Below are positions 33,856-42,890 of a stretch of DNA of 64,000 nt, piece by piece. How positions within the stretch are numbered: the first letter of the stretch is position 1; each line of letters begins with the position of its first letter. The position numbers and the translations under genes are program-made. Source of the DNA: Methylobacterium oryzae (GTDB taxonomy: Bacteria > Pseudomonadota > Alphaproteobacteria > Rhizobiales > Beijerinckiaceae); assembly GCF_021398735.1 (NCBI RefSeq), contig NZ_CP090349.1, forward strand, positions 2,923,001-2,987,000, read 5' to 3'. The notes below the pieces were generated by a model that had not been told where the DNA came from, did no database searches, and saw only the letters and a program-made list of their open reading frames with translations.

Positions 33856-34635
33856 ATGCCAACCGGCGCACTTACGGGTTACGTCGACGTCGCCCAGGTC
33901 GTACTCTACGCGTTCTTCCTCTTCTTCGCGGGGCTGGTCTTCTGGCTGCGCCGGGAGGACCGGCGCGAGGGCTACCCGCTGGAGAACGAGACGGTCGGCC
34001 GCCGCAAGGCGGACGACCCGATCCTGATCCCCCGGTCCAAGGCGTTCCATCTGCCGGGCGGCGAGACGACCTACGCGCCGCAGGCGGTTCATGGCCGGGA
34101 CGACATCGAGACCGGGATCCCGGCCCGCAAGGTCGAACCCTGGCCGGGCGCCCCCTACGAGCGCACGGAGACGTCGCTCCAGGCCGGCGTCGGCCCGGGC
34201 TCCTGGGTGCTGCGGCACGACGTGCACGACCGGACCTGGGACGACGAGATCCGCATCGTGCCCCTGCGGGTGGCGAAGAACTTCGTCATCCACGAGGACG
34301 GCCCGAACCCGATCGGCATGACGGTGTTCGGCACCGACAACGCGGTCGCGGGCGTGATCAGCGACGTCTGGGTCGACCGCGGCGAGTCGCTGATCCGCTA
34401 CTACGAAGTCGAGCTCCCGACGGGCGGGCGCCGGCTGATGCCGACAACGTTCTGCCGGGCCGGCGGCTTCACCAAGACGGTGACGACCGAGGCTCTGCTC
34501 GCGAGCCAGTTCGCCGACATCCCCAGCACCCGCGACCCCGACAGCGTGACCTTCCTCGAGGAGGAGCGGATCATCTCGTATTTCGGCGCCGGCACGCTCT
34601 ACGCGACGCCGGCCCGGGCGGAGCCCCTGATATGA
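33856..34635 (+). CDS. puhA: Photosynthetic reaction centre H subunit
   Basis: A 259-residue protein with one transmembrane helix (about 14-32) followed by the conserved RREDRREGYPLE and a cytoplasmic beta-barrel domain that controls proton entry to QB. GGGGAGG precedes ATG 33856 well. The L and M genes (puf) are not in the window. puhB overlaps by four bases. Confidence 0.96.
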   Translation: MPTGALTGYVDVAQVVLYAFFLFFAGLVFWLRREDRREGYPLENETVGRRKADDPILIPRSKAFHLPGGETTYAPQAVHGRDDIETGIPARKVEPWPGAPYERTETSLQAGVGPGSWVLRHDVHDRTWDDEIRIVPLRVAKNFVIHEDGPNPIGMTVFGTDNAVAGVISDVWVDRGESLIRYYEVELPTGGRRLMPTTFCRAGGFTKTVTTEALLASQFADIPSTRDPDSVTFLEEERIISYFGAGTLYATPARAEPLI

Positions 34636-35282
34636 GCGGCGACTTCCTCCCCGAGGGCACCCTGCGGGGTCTGCCCGGCCCGCTGCCGGCGGGCGAGCGC
34701 ATCCTCTGGCAGGGTGCGCCGACGACCGCGGGCCTGCTGGTCCGGGTGTTCCACGCCCGCTTGGTGATCGCGTGGTTCTCGGTCTGCGCCGTGGCCTTCG
34801 GCCTCGCGGCGGGCTCGCCCGCGGCGGCGATCAAGGTGGTGGCGCCGACCCTGGTGATCGGCGCCGGCGCCGTCGCGCTGCTCTGGCTGCTCGCCTGGCT
34901 CACTCACCGGACGACGCTCTACACGGTGACCAACCGCCGCGTCGTGCTGCAGGCCGGCATCGCCCTGCCGGTGACCCACAACCTGCCCTTCGCGCAGATC
35001 GAGACGGCGGCCCTGCGGGCCTTCACGGATGGCAGCGGCGACCTGCCGCTGCGGTTGCGGCCGGGCCTCCGGATCGCCTACCTTCACATCTGGCCGCATG
35101 TCCGGCCCTGGCATCTCGCCCGGACCGAGCCCATGCTGCGCTCGGTGCCGGACGCGGACGCCGCGGCGGCGCTGCTGGCACGCGCCCTCGAGGCCCATGC
35201 CGACGGCACCGCGCCGCCGGTTCGGGTGGCGCGTCTCGGCCGAGCGGACGAGAATCCCGGCCGCCTCGTCGCGGCCGAATAG
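34632..35282 (+). CDS. puhB: Photosynthetic complex assembly protein PuhB
   Basis: A 216-residue membrane protein with a bacterial PH-like domain (TTLYTVTNRRVVLQAGIALP) after two transmembrane helices. PuhB dimers assist reaction centre assembly in Rhodobacter capsulatus. It lies between puhA and puhC as usual. Confidence 0.9.
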   Translation: MSGDFLPEGTLRGLPGPLPAGERILWQGAPTTAGLLVRVFHARLVIAWFSVCAVAFGLAAGSPAAAIKVVAPTLVIGAGAVALLWLLAWLTHRTTLYTVTNRRVVLQAGIALPVTHNLPFAQIETAALRAFTDGSGDLPLRLRPGLRIAYLHIWPHVRPWHLARTEPMLRSVPDADAAAALLARALEAHADGTAPPVRVARLGRADENPGRLVAAE

Positions 35283-35293
35283 GGAGGGGCACG

Positions 35294-35788
35294 ATGGGCG
35301 AGCGGGCGGAGGGCGCCAGCCGGGCCATGGCGGTCGCGGGACCGGCACCGGCGCTGCTGATGATCGGCGCCGGCGCGCTGATGGGCTTCACCATGCTGGC
35401 GGTCCTGATCGGCCGGAGCGAGAAGGTCGGCCTCGTCGCCCTGCCGCCCGCCAAGGTGGTGGAGCGCCTCGAGTTCCGCGCCGAGGATCAGGTCGACGGC
35501 TCGATCGCCCTGCGGGACGTCGCCGACCGGCACATCGTCGCCTGGATCCGTCCCGGCGAGGACGGGTTCCTGCGCGGGACCCTGCGGGGCCTCGCCCAGG
35601 CCCGCCAGCGGGAGGGCCTCGGCCCCGAGAAGCCCTTCAGCCTGACCCGCTACGACGACGGCCGCCTCGCGCTGGCCGACGAGGCCACCGGCCGCCGGGT
35701 GCCCCTGGAGGCCTTCGGGCCGACCAATGCCGGGGCCTTCGCGCGACTGATGCCCGCGCCGGGCGCCCCCGCCGCGGAGACGCGGTGA
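35294..35788 (+). CDS. puhC: Photosynthetic complex assembly protein PuhC
   Basis: A 164-residue protein with an N-terminal membrane anchor (about 16-42) and a periplasmic domain containing [17 protein letters not shown] and [17 protein letters not shown], typical of PuhC. It is needed for LH1-RC reorganisation in Rhodobacter. It follows puhB by 11 bases with an AGGGAGGGG ribosome site. Confidence 0.9.
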   Translation: MGERAEGASRAMAVAGPAPALLMIGAGALMGFTMLAVLIGRSEKVGLVALPPAKVVERLEFRAEDQVDGSIALRDVADRHIVAWIRPGEDGFLRGTLRGLAQARQREGLGPEKPFSLTRYDDGRLALADEATGRRVPLEAFGPTNAGAFARLMPAPGAPAAETR

Positions 35789-36084
35789 TGGGCCTGTTCG
35801 GCAGCCGCACCGTCACCGTGCCCTGCACGGTGGAGATCGAGCAGACGCCCGAGAGCCTGCACGCGCACGTGACCCTCGATGCCGGCTTCGAGATCGAGCC
35901 CGGCGACGAGGTCCAGGTCCACGACGCGCCGACCTCGGTGCCCTACGGCGAGCGCCTCACCGTGCGGCGCACCGCCACCGTGACGCGGGCCGGCGCGCTG
36001 GAGCGGGCCTGGACCAAGCTCATCGCGCATCTCGAGCTGACCGAACTCTACGAGGTCAGCTTTTCCGAGAGGAGGAAGCTGTGA
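35788..36084 (+). CDS. Small uncharacterised protein between puhC and acsF
   Basis: A 98-residue soluble protein, mostly beta by pattern ([17 protein letters not shown]...[10 protein letters not shown]). A gene of this size often sits between puhC and acsF in alphaproteobacteria; no function is known to me. It overlaps puhC by one base and acsF by four, so it is expressed with them. Involvement in cyclase or complex assembly is a positional inference. Confidence 0.75.
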   Translation: MGLFGSRTVTVPCTVEIEQTPESLHAHVTLDAGFEIEPGDEVQVHDAPTSVPYGERLTVRRTATVTRAGALERAWTKLIAHLELTELYEVSFSERRKL

Positions 36085-37169
36085 ACGCACCCGTCCCGCC
36101 ACCCTCCGGCCAGCCCGTCCCGAAGACGCCGATCAATGAATCGACCCGCTCGGCGCAGGAGACGACCTTCCTCAGCCCGCGCTTCTACACGACCGATTTC
36201 GACGAGCTCGACCGCACGAACGTCGAGCCGGTGCGGCGCGACTGGGACATCCTGATCGCCGAGCTGCGCTCCGACCCGAACAAGCGCCACTTCACCCGCA
36301 ACGAGGAGTTCGACTGCGACCTGTCGAAGATGGAGCCGGAGCTGCGGAAGGAGTTTTTGGACTTCCTCGTGTCGTCCATCACCGCCGAGTTCTCCGGCTG
36401 CGTCCTCTACGCCGAGATGCGCAAGCGGGCGAAGAACAAGGACATCAAGGAGCTGTTCGGCTTCATGAGCCGGGATGAAGCCCGCCACGCCGGCTTCATC
36501 AACGACACGCTCAAGGATTTCGGCATCGGCGTGGACCTGGGCTTCCTCACCAAGTCCAAGAAGTACACGTTCTTCCGGCCGAAGTTCATCTTCTACGCCA
36601 CCTATCTGTCCGAGAAGATCGGCTACGCCCGCTACATCACGATCTTCCGCGAGCTGGAGCGGCACCCGGAGCGGCGCATCCACCCGATCTTCAAGTGGTT
36701 CGAGCTGTGGTGCAACGACGAGTTCCGCCACGGCGAGGCCTTCGCGCTGCTGATGCGCGCCAACCCGAAGCTGACGAGCGGCGTGAACCGCTACTGGATC
36801 CGGTTCTTCCTGCTCGCCGTCTTCGCCACGATGTACGTGCGCGACCATCACCGCCCGGCCTTCCACGCCGCGCTCGGCGTCGATCCCAGCGATTACGACT
36901 TCAAGGTCTTCCGGATCACCTCGGAGATTTCCCGCCAGACCTTCCCGCTGGAACTCGATATCGACAACCCGAAGTTCAAGGCGGGCCTCGACCGGCTGCT
37001 CGCCTGCTCCCGGGCGATCGCCGACGCCAAGGCGCGGGGCGGCCTCGTCGGCAAGGCCCTGCAGGGCCTCCACGCCGCCCGGGCGGCCGTGACCTTCGCG
37101 CGGCTCTATCTCCTGCCCGTCAAGGCCAACGCCCTGCCGGCCGACATCCGCCTCCAGCCGGTCTGGTAG
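36081..37169 (+). CDS. acsF: Aerobic Mg-protoporphyrin IX monomethyl ester cyclase AcsF
   Basis: A 362-residue di-iron oxygenase that forms the fifth (E) ring of bacteriochlorophyll using O2. The ferritin-like metal-binding motifs are present: an E in [13 protein letters not shown] and DEFRH. Its presence suits an aerobic phototroph; no anaerobic cyclase bchE is in the window. The GTG start overlaps the preceding stop, with GGAGGAAG upstream. Confidence 0.95.
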   Translation: MNAPVPPPSGQPVPKTPINESTRSAQETTFLSPRFYTTDFDELDRTNVEPVRRDWDILIAELRSDPNKRHFTRNEEFDCDLSKMEPELRKEFLDFLVSSITAEFSGCVLYAEMRKRAKNKDIKELFGFMSRDEARHAGFINDTLKDFGIGVDLGFLTKSKKYTFFRPKFIFYATYLSEKIGYARYITIFRELERHPERRIHPIFKWFELWCNDEFRHGEAFALLMRANPKLTSGVNRYWIRFFLLAVFATMYVRDHHRPAFHAALGVDPSDYDFKVFRITSEISRQTFPLELDIDNPKFKAGLDRLLACSRAIADAKARGGLVGKALQGLHAARAAVTFARLYLLPVKANALPADIRLQPVW

Positions 37170-37170
37170 C

Positions 37171-37965
37171 ATGGGGACCTACGCCGCCCCGGTCCTGTAT
37201 GCGGTCCTGCTCTGGTGGTTCTCCACCGGGCTGATCCTGCTGCTCGATCACGCCCCGCGGCGGACGCATCCGTGGAGCATGGCCGGGGCGACCCTCCTGC
37301 TCGCCGGCGCCCTGGTGGCGATCCGGTCCAGCGCCGCCGACACGAGCGCCACGGGGGCCTACACGGCCTTCACGGCGGCGCTCGTCGTCTGGGGCTGGCA
37401 GGAGATGAGCTACTACATGGGCTTCCTGTCGGGCCCGCGGCCCGTCGCCTGCGCGCCGAGCGTGCGCGGGCTCGACCGGTTCTTCGCCGCGCTCGCCACC
37501 AGCCTGTGGCACGAATTCGCCATCGTGGTCGGCGGCCTCGCGATCCTGGCGCTGGTCTGGGGCAGCCCCAACCGCTTCGCCCTGTGGACCTACGGCACGC
37601 TGGTGGTGATGAACCTGTCGGCGCGGCTCAACCTGTTCCTGGGGGTGCGCAACCTCCACGCCGAGTTCCTGCCGGACCATCTCGGCTACCTCGCCTGCTA
37701 CCTGTCCCGGAAGCCGATGAACCTGCTGTTCCCGGTCTCGGTGAGCCTCGGGACCATCGCGGCGGCCCTGCTCGGGCGCGCGGCGCTGGGTGCCGACCTG
37801 CTGGAGCACGAGCTGATCGGCTTCACGGTCCTGGCGACGCTGACCGCGCTCGCCACCCTGGAGCACTGGTTCCTGATGCTGCCGCTGCCCTCGGCGGAGC
37901 TGTGGCGCTGGAGCCTGCCGGCCCGGGCGCCCGGGGAAGCGGCCGGGCCGCCGGACCACATGTAG
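37171..37965 (+). CDS. puhE: Photosynthetic complex assembly protein PuhE
   Basis: A 264-residue membrane protein with about seven helices and the family motifs [17 protein letters not shown] and [21 protein letters not shown]. In Rhodobacter capsulatus loss of PuhE alters bacteriochlorophyll levels and complex assembly. It starts one base after the acsF stop and ends the tightly overlapped part of the superoperon. Confidence 0.9.
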   Translation: MGTYAAPVLYAVLLWWFSTGLILLLDHAPRRTHPWSMAGATLLLAGALVAIRSSAADTSATGAYTAFTAALVVWGWQEMSYYMGFLSGPRPVACAPSVRGLDRFFAALATSLWHEFAIVVGGLAILALVWGSPNRFALWTYGTLVVMNLSARLNLFLGVRNLHAEFLPDHLGYLACYLSRKPMNLLFPVSVSLGTIAAALLGRAALGADLLEHELIGFTVLATLTALATLEHWFLMLPLPSAELWRWSLPARAPGEAAGPPDHM

Positions 37966-38077
37966 GCCGAGGGATCACGAGCGGGCGACGCACGTCCACC
38001 AATCTGGAACTGGTCTTGTGCGAAGTCCGGTGTCACAGGCGGGATCAACCCGCAGGATTTGTTCGGGGAGAGGCGAC

Positions 38078-39295
38078 ATGGATTACGAGACCTTCTTCGG
38101 GGCTGAGATCGCCGGGCTCCACCGCGAGGGCCGCTACCGGGTCTTCACCGACCTCGAGCGCCACGCGGGCAACTTCCCGCACGCCACCCACCACCACGCG
38201 GCCGGCACCCGGCCCGTGACGGTCTGGTGCTCCAACGACTATCTCGGCATGGGCCAGCACCCGACCGTCACCGGGGCGATGCACGAGGCGATCGACCGCT
38301 GCGGCGCGGGCGCCGGCGGCACCCGGAACATCTCGGGCACCAACCACTACCACGTGCTGCTGGAGCGCGAGCTCGCCGACCTCCACGGCAAGGAGGCGGC
38401 CCTGCTGTTCACCTCCGGCTACGTGTCGAACTGGGCGGCGCTGGGGACCCTCGCGTCGCGCCTGCCGAACTGCGCGGTCTTCTCCGATTCCGAGAACCAC
38501 GCCTCGATGATCGAGGGGATCCGGTTCTCGCGGGCCGAGCGCCACATCTTCCGCCACAACGACCCGGAGGACCTGAACCGCAAGCTCGCGCTGGTCGATC
38601 CCGCCCGGCCGAAGCTGGTGGCCTTCGAGTCGGTCTACTCGATGGACGGCGACATCGCGCCGATCGCCGAGATCTGCGACGTGGCCGAGGCCCACGGGGC
38701 GCTGACCTACCTGGACGAGGTCCACGCGGTCGGCCTCTACGGCGCACGCGGCGGCGGCATCTCGGAGCGGGACGGCGTCGCCCACCGGCTGGACGTGATC
38801 GAGGGCACGCTCGGCAAGGCCTTCGCGGTGCACGGCGGCTACATCACGGCGTCGGAAAAACTCTGCGACTTCGTGCGCAGCTTCGCGTCGGGCTTCATCT
38901 TCACCACCTCGCTGCCGCCGGCCGTCGCGGCGGGCGCGGCGGCGTCGATCCGCCACCTCAAGGAGAGCGGCGTCGAGCGGGCCCGGCATCAGGAGCGGGT
39001 GGCGAAGGTCCGGCAGGCGCTGGAGGCCGCCGACATCCCGACCATGCCGAACGACAGCCACATCGTGCCGGTGATGGTCTGCGATCCGGTGCTCTGCAAG
39101 GGGATCTCCGACACCCTGCTCGACGAGTTCGGCATCTACGTGCAGCCGATCAACTACCCGACGGTCGCCCGCGGCACCGAGCGCCTGCGGATCACCCCGT
39201 CGCCGCTGCACACCGACGCCGACATCGCCCATCTGGTCGAGGCGCTCACCACGATCTGGGGCCGGATCGGGCTCCGGCAGAAGGCGGCGGAGTAA
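38078..39295 (+). CDS. hemA: 5-aminolevulinate synthase
   Basis: A 405-residue PLP enzyme that joins glycine and succinyl-CoA to ALA, the entry to tetrapyrroles (Shemin pathway, typical of alphaproteobacteria). PLP-lysine is at 247 (GTLGKAF), and the family stretch [17 protein letters not shown] is intact. ATG 38078 follows GGGGAGAGG. It lies 112 bases after puhE, so it may have its own promoter as well as read-through from the superoperon. Confidence 0.95.
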   Translation: MDYETFFGAEIAGLHREGRYRVFTDLERHAGNFPHATHHHAAGTRPVTVWCSNDYLGMGQHPTVTGAMHEAIDRCGAGAGGTRNISGTNHYHVLLERELADLHGKEAALLFTSGYVSNWAALGTLASRLPNCAVFSDSENHASMIEGIRFSRAERHIFRHNDPEDLNRKLALVDPARPKLVAFESVYSMDGDIAPIAEICDVAEAHGALTYLDEVHAVGLYGARGGGISERDGVAHRLDVIEGTLGKAFAVHGGYITASEKLCDFVRSFASGFIFTTSLPPAVAAGAAASIRHLKESGVERARHQERVAKVRQALEAADIPTMPNDSHIVPVMVCDPVLCKGISDTLLDEFGIYVQPINYPTVARGTERLRITPSPLHTDADIAHLVEALTTIWGRIGLRQKAAE

Positions 39296-39328
39296 GCGCG
39301 GGCGGGGGTTCCCTTCTCCCACCTTCGC

Positions 39329-39441
39329 CCTCATCCTGAGGTGCCCGCGTCAGCGGGCCTCGAAGGAGGGCTCCAGCCATCGCACGTCTTCTGGAGACCT
39401 CCTTCGAGGCCTCCGCTACGCTGCGGCACCTCAGGATGAGG
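39329..39441. repeat. Palindromic intergenic repeat, family B (copy 1)
   Basis: CCTCATCCTGAGGTGC (39329-39344) is repeated inverted as GCACCTCAGGATGAGG (39426-39441), with a second inner arm pair around CTCGAAGGAGG and CCTCCTTCGAG. A second copy lies at 61891-61997. It fills the hemA-bchI gap; a long RNA hairpin is expected in the transcript. Confidence 0.85.
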
Positions 39442-39478
39442 GGGTGGGTTGGATGCCCCCGCAGCATCGAGTCATCGC

Positions 39479-40495
39479 GTGCCCACCTTCCCCTTCTCGG
39501 CCATCGTCGGCCAGGACGAGATGCGCCAGGCGCTGCTGATCGCGGCGGTGGACCCGGCGGTCGGCGGCGTGCTGGTCTTCGGCGACCGCGGCACCGGCAA
39601 GTCCACGGCGATCCGGGCGCTGGCCGCCCTGCTGCCGCCGATGCGGGCGGTGGTCGGCTGCCCGTACAATTGCGATCCCGAAAGTCCCGCAGAATCCTGT
39701 CCGCACTGCGCGAGCCTGCCGGGCGCGCGGAGAAAGTCCGAGAAAAAACCGGTGCCGGTGGTGGACCTGCCGCTGGGCGCCACCGAGGACCGGGTGGTCG
39801 GCACCCTCGACCTGGAGCGGGCGCTCGGCGCCGGCGTGAAGGCCTTCGAGCCGGGGCTGCTGGCCCGCGCCAACCGCGGCTTCCTCTACATCGACGAGGT
39901 CAACCTCCTCGAGGACCACCTCGTGGACCTCCTGCTCGACGTGGCGGCCTCCGGCGTCAACACGGTCGAGCGCGAGGGCCTGTCGCTCCGCCACCCGGCG
40001 CGGTTCGTCCTCGTCGGCTCCGGCAACCCGGAGGAGGGGGAGCTGCGGCCGCAGCTCCTCGACCGGTTCGGGCTGGCCTGCGAGGTCGCGACGCCGAGGG
40101 ACATCCCCACCCGCATCGCGGTGGTGCGCGCCCGCGACGCCTACGAGCGCGACCCGGAGGGGTTCTGTGCTGCCCGTGAAGGCGAAGAGCGAAAGATTCA
40201 AAAAAGAATCCTGCTGGCACGGGAGCGCCTGCCATCGGTCACCGTGCCGGATGCCGCCCTGGAGCGCGCCGCGCGGCTCTGCCTCGCCCTCGGGACGGAT
40301 GGCTTGCGCGGGGAACTGACCCTGATGCGCACGGCCCGGGCGCTCGCGGCGCTCGACGGCGCCGCGATGGTCACCGACGATCACCTCCGGCGCATCGCCC
40401 CGGCCGCCCTGCGCCACCGGCTGCGGCGCAACCCGCTCGACGAATCCGGATCCACCGCCCGGGTGGAGCGGGCGCTGGCGGAGGTCTTCGCGTGA
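39479..40495 (+). CDS. bchI: Magnesium chelatase subunit I
   Basis: A 338-residue AAA+ ATPase that forms a ring with BchD to power Mg insertion by BchH. Walker A GDRGTGKS is at 35-42 and Walker B FLYIDEVNLLEDH later; the family's DLPLGATEDRVVG is present. Four Cys (61, 65, 74, 77; C-x3-C-x8-C-x2-C) form a zinc-site-like insert found only in some BchI. Start is uncertain: GTG 39479 fits homologues; TTG 39449 adds ten residues. A palindromic repeat lies just upstream. Confidence 0.93.
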   Translation: MPTFPFSAIVGQDEMRQALLIAAVDPAVGGVLVFGDRGTGKSTAIRALAALLPPMRAVVGCPYNCDPESPAESCPHCASLPGARRKSEKKPVPVVDLPLGATEDRVVGTLDLERALGAGVKAFEPGLLARANRGFLYIDEVNLLEDHLVDLLLDVAASGVNTVEREGLSLRHPARFVLVGSGNPEEGELRPQLLDRFGLACEVATPRDIPTRIAVVRARDAYERDPEGFCAAREGEERKIQKRILLARERLPSVTVPDAALERAARLCLALGTDGLRGELTLMRTARALAALDGAAMVTDDHLRRIAPAALRHRLRRNPLDESGSTARVERALAEVFA

Positions 40496-40576
40496 CGGCG
40501 CCGCTGCGCGCGCCCCGAGCGCGAGGGCGTTCATCGCGCGGCTCCGGCCGAGTCGGCGCGGAACGGAGCGCGGGGC

Positions 40577-40715
40577 CCCTCTCCCGTGCGGGCGAGGGAC
40601 AGGGTGGAGGACGGGGACCGGCCGGACGAGGCTCGGCCCGAACGCGTCGCGCGCGTCTGCTCAGTCCTGGAACTCCGCATCCCGCACCCCGACCCTCTCC
40701 CGCCCGGGAGAGGGG
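40577..40715. repeat. Inverted pair of family C palindromes in the bchI-bchD gap
   Basis: CCCTCTCCCGTGCGGGCGAGG (40578-40597) and CCCTCTCCCGCCCGGGAGAG (40693-40712) are two short palindromes with related flanks in opposite directions (GGACAGGGTGGAGG after the first, GCACCCCGA before the second). The whole 40496-40813 gap, 318 bases, otherwise shows no gene; apparent open frames are repeat-derived. Confidence 0.75.
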
Positions 40716-40813
40716 GCCGGTCGCGCTCCGTCGCCCGCGTCGGGGTCCGATGGACGTGTCTGACCCTCGGCACCCGCTCGGGAGCGGGGCCCTGTCGCGC
40801 CCCGCTCGAGCCG

Positions 40814-42502
40814 ATGCCTGAACATCGCCGTCCCGCAGAGCAGGGAGGGACACCGACCTGCGCCTGGGCCGATGCCCGCCTGGCCGCCCGGCTTCTCGCC
40901 GCGAACCCGCACGGGCTCGGCGGCGCGGTGCTGCGGGCCCCCGCCGGGCCCGTGCGCGAGCGCTGGCTCGACAGCGTGCGGGCGGCGCTGCCCCCGGGAA
41001 CGCCCTGGCGGCGCCTGCCGCCCGGCATCGGCGACGACGGCCTGCTCGGCGGCCTGGATCTCGCCGCGACCCTGGCGGCGGGCCGCCCCGTCGCGCGGGC
41101 CGGCCTGCTGGCGGAGGCCGATGGCGGGATCGTCGTCGTCCCCATGGCCGAGCGTCTGCCTCCGGGCACCGCGTCGCGGCTCGCCGCCGCCCTCGACACC
41201 GGCACGGTCTCGGACCGCGGCGCCCGGTTCGGCCTGATCCTCCTCGACGAGGGCGTGGCGGACGAGACGGTCGCCGAGGCGCTGGCCGATCGCCTCGCCT
41301 TCCGGCTGGACCTGAGCGGGCTCGGCCTCGCGGACGCCGCGGCGGCCGAGCCGGAACCCGCCCCGGGCGCGCCGGAGCCCGACCCGGTCGGGAGCCTCTG
41401 CGCCCTGGCCGAGGCCTTCGGGATCGCGTCGCTGCGCGGCCCGATCCTGGCGGCGCGCGTGGCGCGCGCCCTCGCGGGAGACGGGCCGATCGGCCAGGGG
41501 GCGATCGTGGCGGCCGGGCGCCTCGTCCTGGCGCCGCGGGCGACGCGCCTGCCCGCACCGGAGCAGCCCGCCCCCGAGACCGCGGAGGCGCCGGCGGAGC
41601 CGCCCGAGCCGAACGACGCGGAGGAGGCGTCGGGTCCGGCCGCAGAGGCGCCCGACGACGTCGTGCTGGAGGCGGTGCGCGCCGCGATCCCGCCGAACCT
41701 CCTCGACCAGCTTCTGGCGGGCGCGCAGCGTCTCCCGGCCGCGAAGGCCGGCCGGGTCGGGCAGGCGGCCTCGGCCCGCACCGGCCGCCCCGTGGGCAGC
41801 CGGCGGGGCGACCCGCGGCGGGGACGGCTCGACCTGCTCGCCACTCTGCGGGCGGCGGCGCCCTGGCAGGCCGTCCGCAGAGTAGAAGGAGAGACGCGCC
41901 GCATCGTGGTGCGGCGGGACGATCTGCGGATCCGGATCCTCAAGCAGCGGACCGAGACCACCACGGTGTTCTGCGTGGACGCCTCGGGCTCGGCCGCCCT
42001 GGAGCGGCTGGCGGAGGCCAAGGGCGCGGTCGAGCTGCTGCTGGCGGAGGCCTATGTCCGGCGGGACCGGGTGGCGCTGGTGGCGTTCCGCGGCACCGGC
42101 GCGGATCTCGTTCTGCCGCCGACCCGGTCGCTCACCCGGGCCAAGCGCGGGCTCTCGGGACTGCCGGGCGGAGGCGGGACGCCGCTCGCGGCGGGGATCG
42201 ACGCCGCGGTCGCGGTGGCGCTGGGCGTGCGCCGCGGCGGCAGCCGGCCGGCAATCGTGCTGCTGACCGACGGGCGCGCCAACGTCGCGCGGTCGGGGGA
42301 GGGGGGACGGGCCCGGGCGGGCGCGGAGGCGCTGCAGGCGGCCCGAGCCCTGCGTGCGGCCGGGCTGCCGGCCCTCGTGGTCGATACCGGCACGCGGGGC
42401 GACGAGGCCCGTTCTGTGGCGGACGCGATGGGCGCCCGCTACCTGAAGCTACCCCGGGCCGAGGCCGGTCAGCTCAGCGCGGCGGTGCGGGCGGCGCTCT
42501 GA
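40814..42502 (+). CDS. bchD: Magnesium chelatase subunit D
   Basis: A 562-residue protein with an inactive AAA+-like N-terminal half, an acidic/Pro-rich linker (about 175-290) and a C-terminal von Willebrand A domain. The MIDAS motif DASGS is at 389-393. It bridges BchI and BchH. ATG 40814 gives the usual family length; longer in-frame starts run into the palindromic repeat. 318 bases separate it from bchI, more than in most clusters. Confidence 0.92.
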   Translation: MPEHRRPAEQGGTPTCAWADARLAARLLAANPHGLGGAVLRAPAGPVRERWLDSVRAALPPGTPWRRLPPGIGDDGLLGGLDLAATLAAGRPVARAGLLAEADGGIVVVPMAERLPPGTASRLAAALDTGTVSDRGARFGLILLDEGVADETVAEALADRLAFRLDLSGLGLADAAAAEPEPAPGAPEPDPVGSLCALAEAFGIASLRGPILAARVARALAGDGPIGQGAIVAAGRLVLAPRATRLPAPEQPAPETAEAPAEPPEPNDAEEASGPAAEAPDDVVLEAVRAAIPPNLLDQLLAGAQRLPAAKAGRVGQAASARTGRPVGSRRGDPRRGRLDLLATLRAAAPWQAVRRVEGETRRIVVRRDDLRIRILKQRTETTTVFCVDASGSAALERLAEAKGAVELLLAEAYVRRDRVALVAFRGTGADLVLPPTRSLTRAKRGLSGLPGGGGTPLAAGIDAAVAVALGVRRGGSRPAIVLLTDGRANVARSGEGGRARAGAEALQAARALRAAGLPALVVDTGTRGDEARSVADAMGARYLKLPRAEAGQLSAAVRAAL

Positions 42503-42533
42503 GCGCCGCACCCGTCACCCCCGCGACAGGGTG

Positions 42534-42680
42534 TCAGAGGTCGCCGCCGATGCCGCTGTCGGCGAGGCGCTGGTGGTGGGCGAGCCAGGAGCTCAGCATC
42601 TCGCGGACGATGGCCTTGAGGCTCCAGCCGCCGGAGACCGGAGCGGCGATGTTCTGGGTCGAGGAGGTGAAGAGGATCAT
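42534..42680 (-). CDS. Small hypothetical protein opposite the bchD-bchO gap
   Basis: A 48-residue frame starting at an ATG with a good GGAGAAGG ribosome site. It has a Ser/Gly-rich start, SLKAIVREMLSSWLAHHQRLA, likely an amphipathic helix, and the end GGDL. No family recognised. It is transcribed against the bch operon. The support is the ribosome site and its place in an otherwise long gap. Confidence 0.45.
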   Translation of the reverse strand: MILFTSSTQNIAAPVSGGWSLKAIVREMLSSWLAHHQRLADSGIGGDL

Positions 42681-42890
42681 GACCTTCTCCGGAGTTGGTG
42701 GACGCGTCTTGTTCTTGCTCGCCCGAGATATGCCGTTGCTGTTGCAGCGCAGCAATCGGTCTCCGCTCACCGGTGGCATGCGGCCGCCGCATAGGATTGT
42801 TCAGTGTTACGAAATACTTCCGGCCATGAACGATAGCGCCGCCGTCGCCCCTGGATCGTCCGGCCATGCCGCAGTGCAGGATACGCGCGC
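42681..42890. other. Non-coding gap before bchO
   Basis: Holds the presumed promoter of the minus-strand small gene and a less GC-rich part (42790-42825). A 23-codon plus-strand frame (42826-42897) ends across the bchO start codon (ATGCTGA) and might couple translation, but its own coding value is unsupported. Confidence 0.4.

Noticed and set aside
38015..38040. PpsR site upstream of hemA (TGT...ACA around 38017)
   Set aside because: Spacing is 15, not 12; no palindrome beyond the triplets.
40492..40813. Extension of bchD or a separate gene in the bchI-bchD gap
   Set aside because: Translated product is derived from palindromic repeats (Arg/Gly/Pro-rich); normal BchD length begins at ATG 40814.
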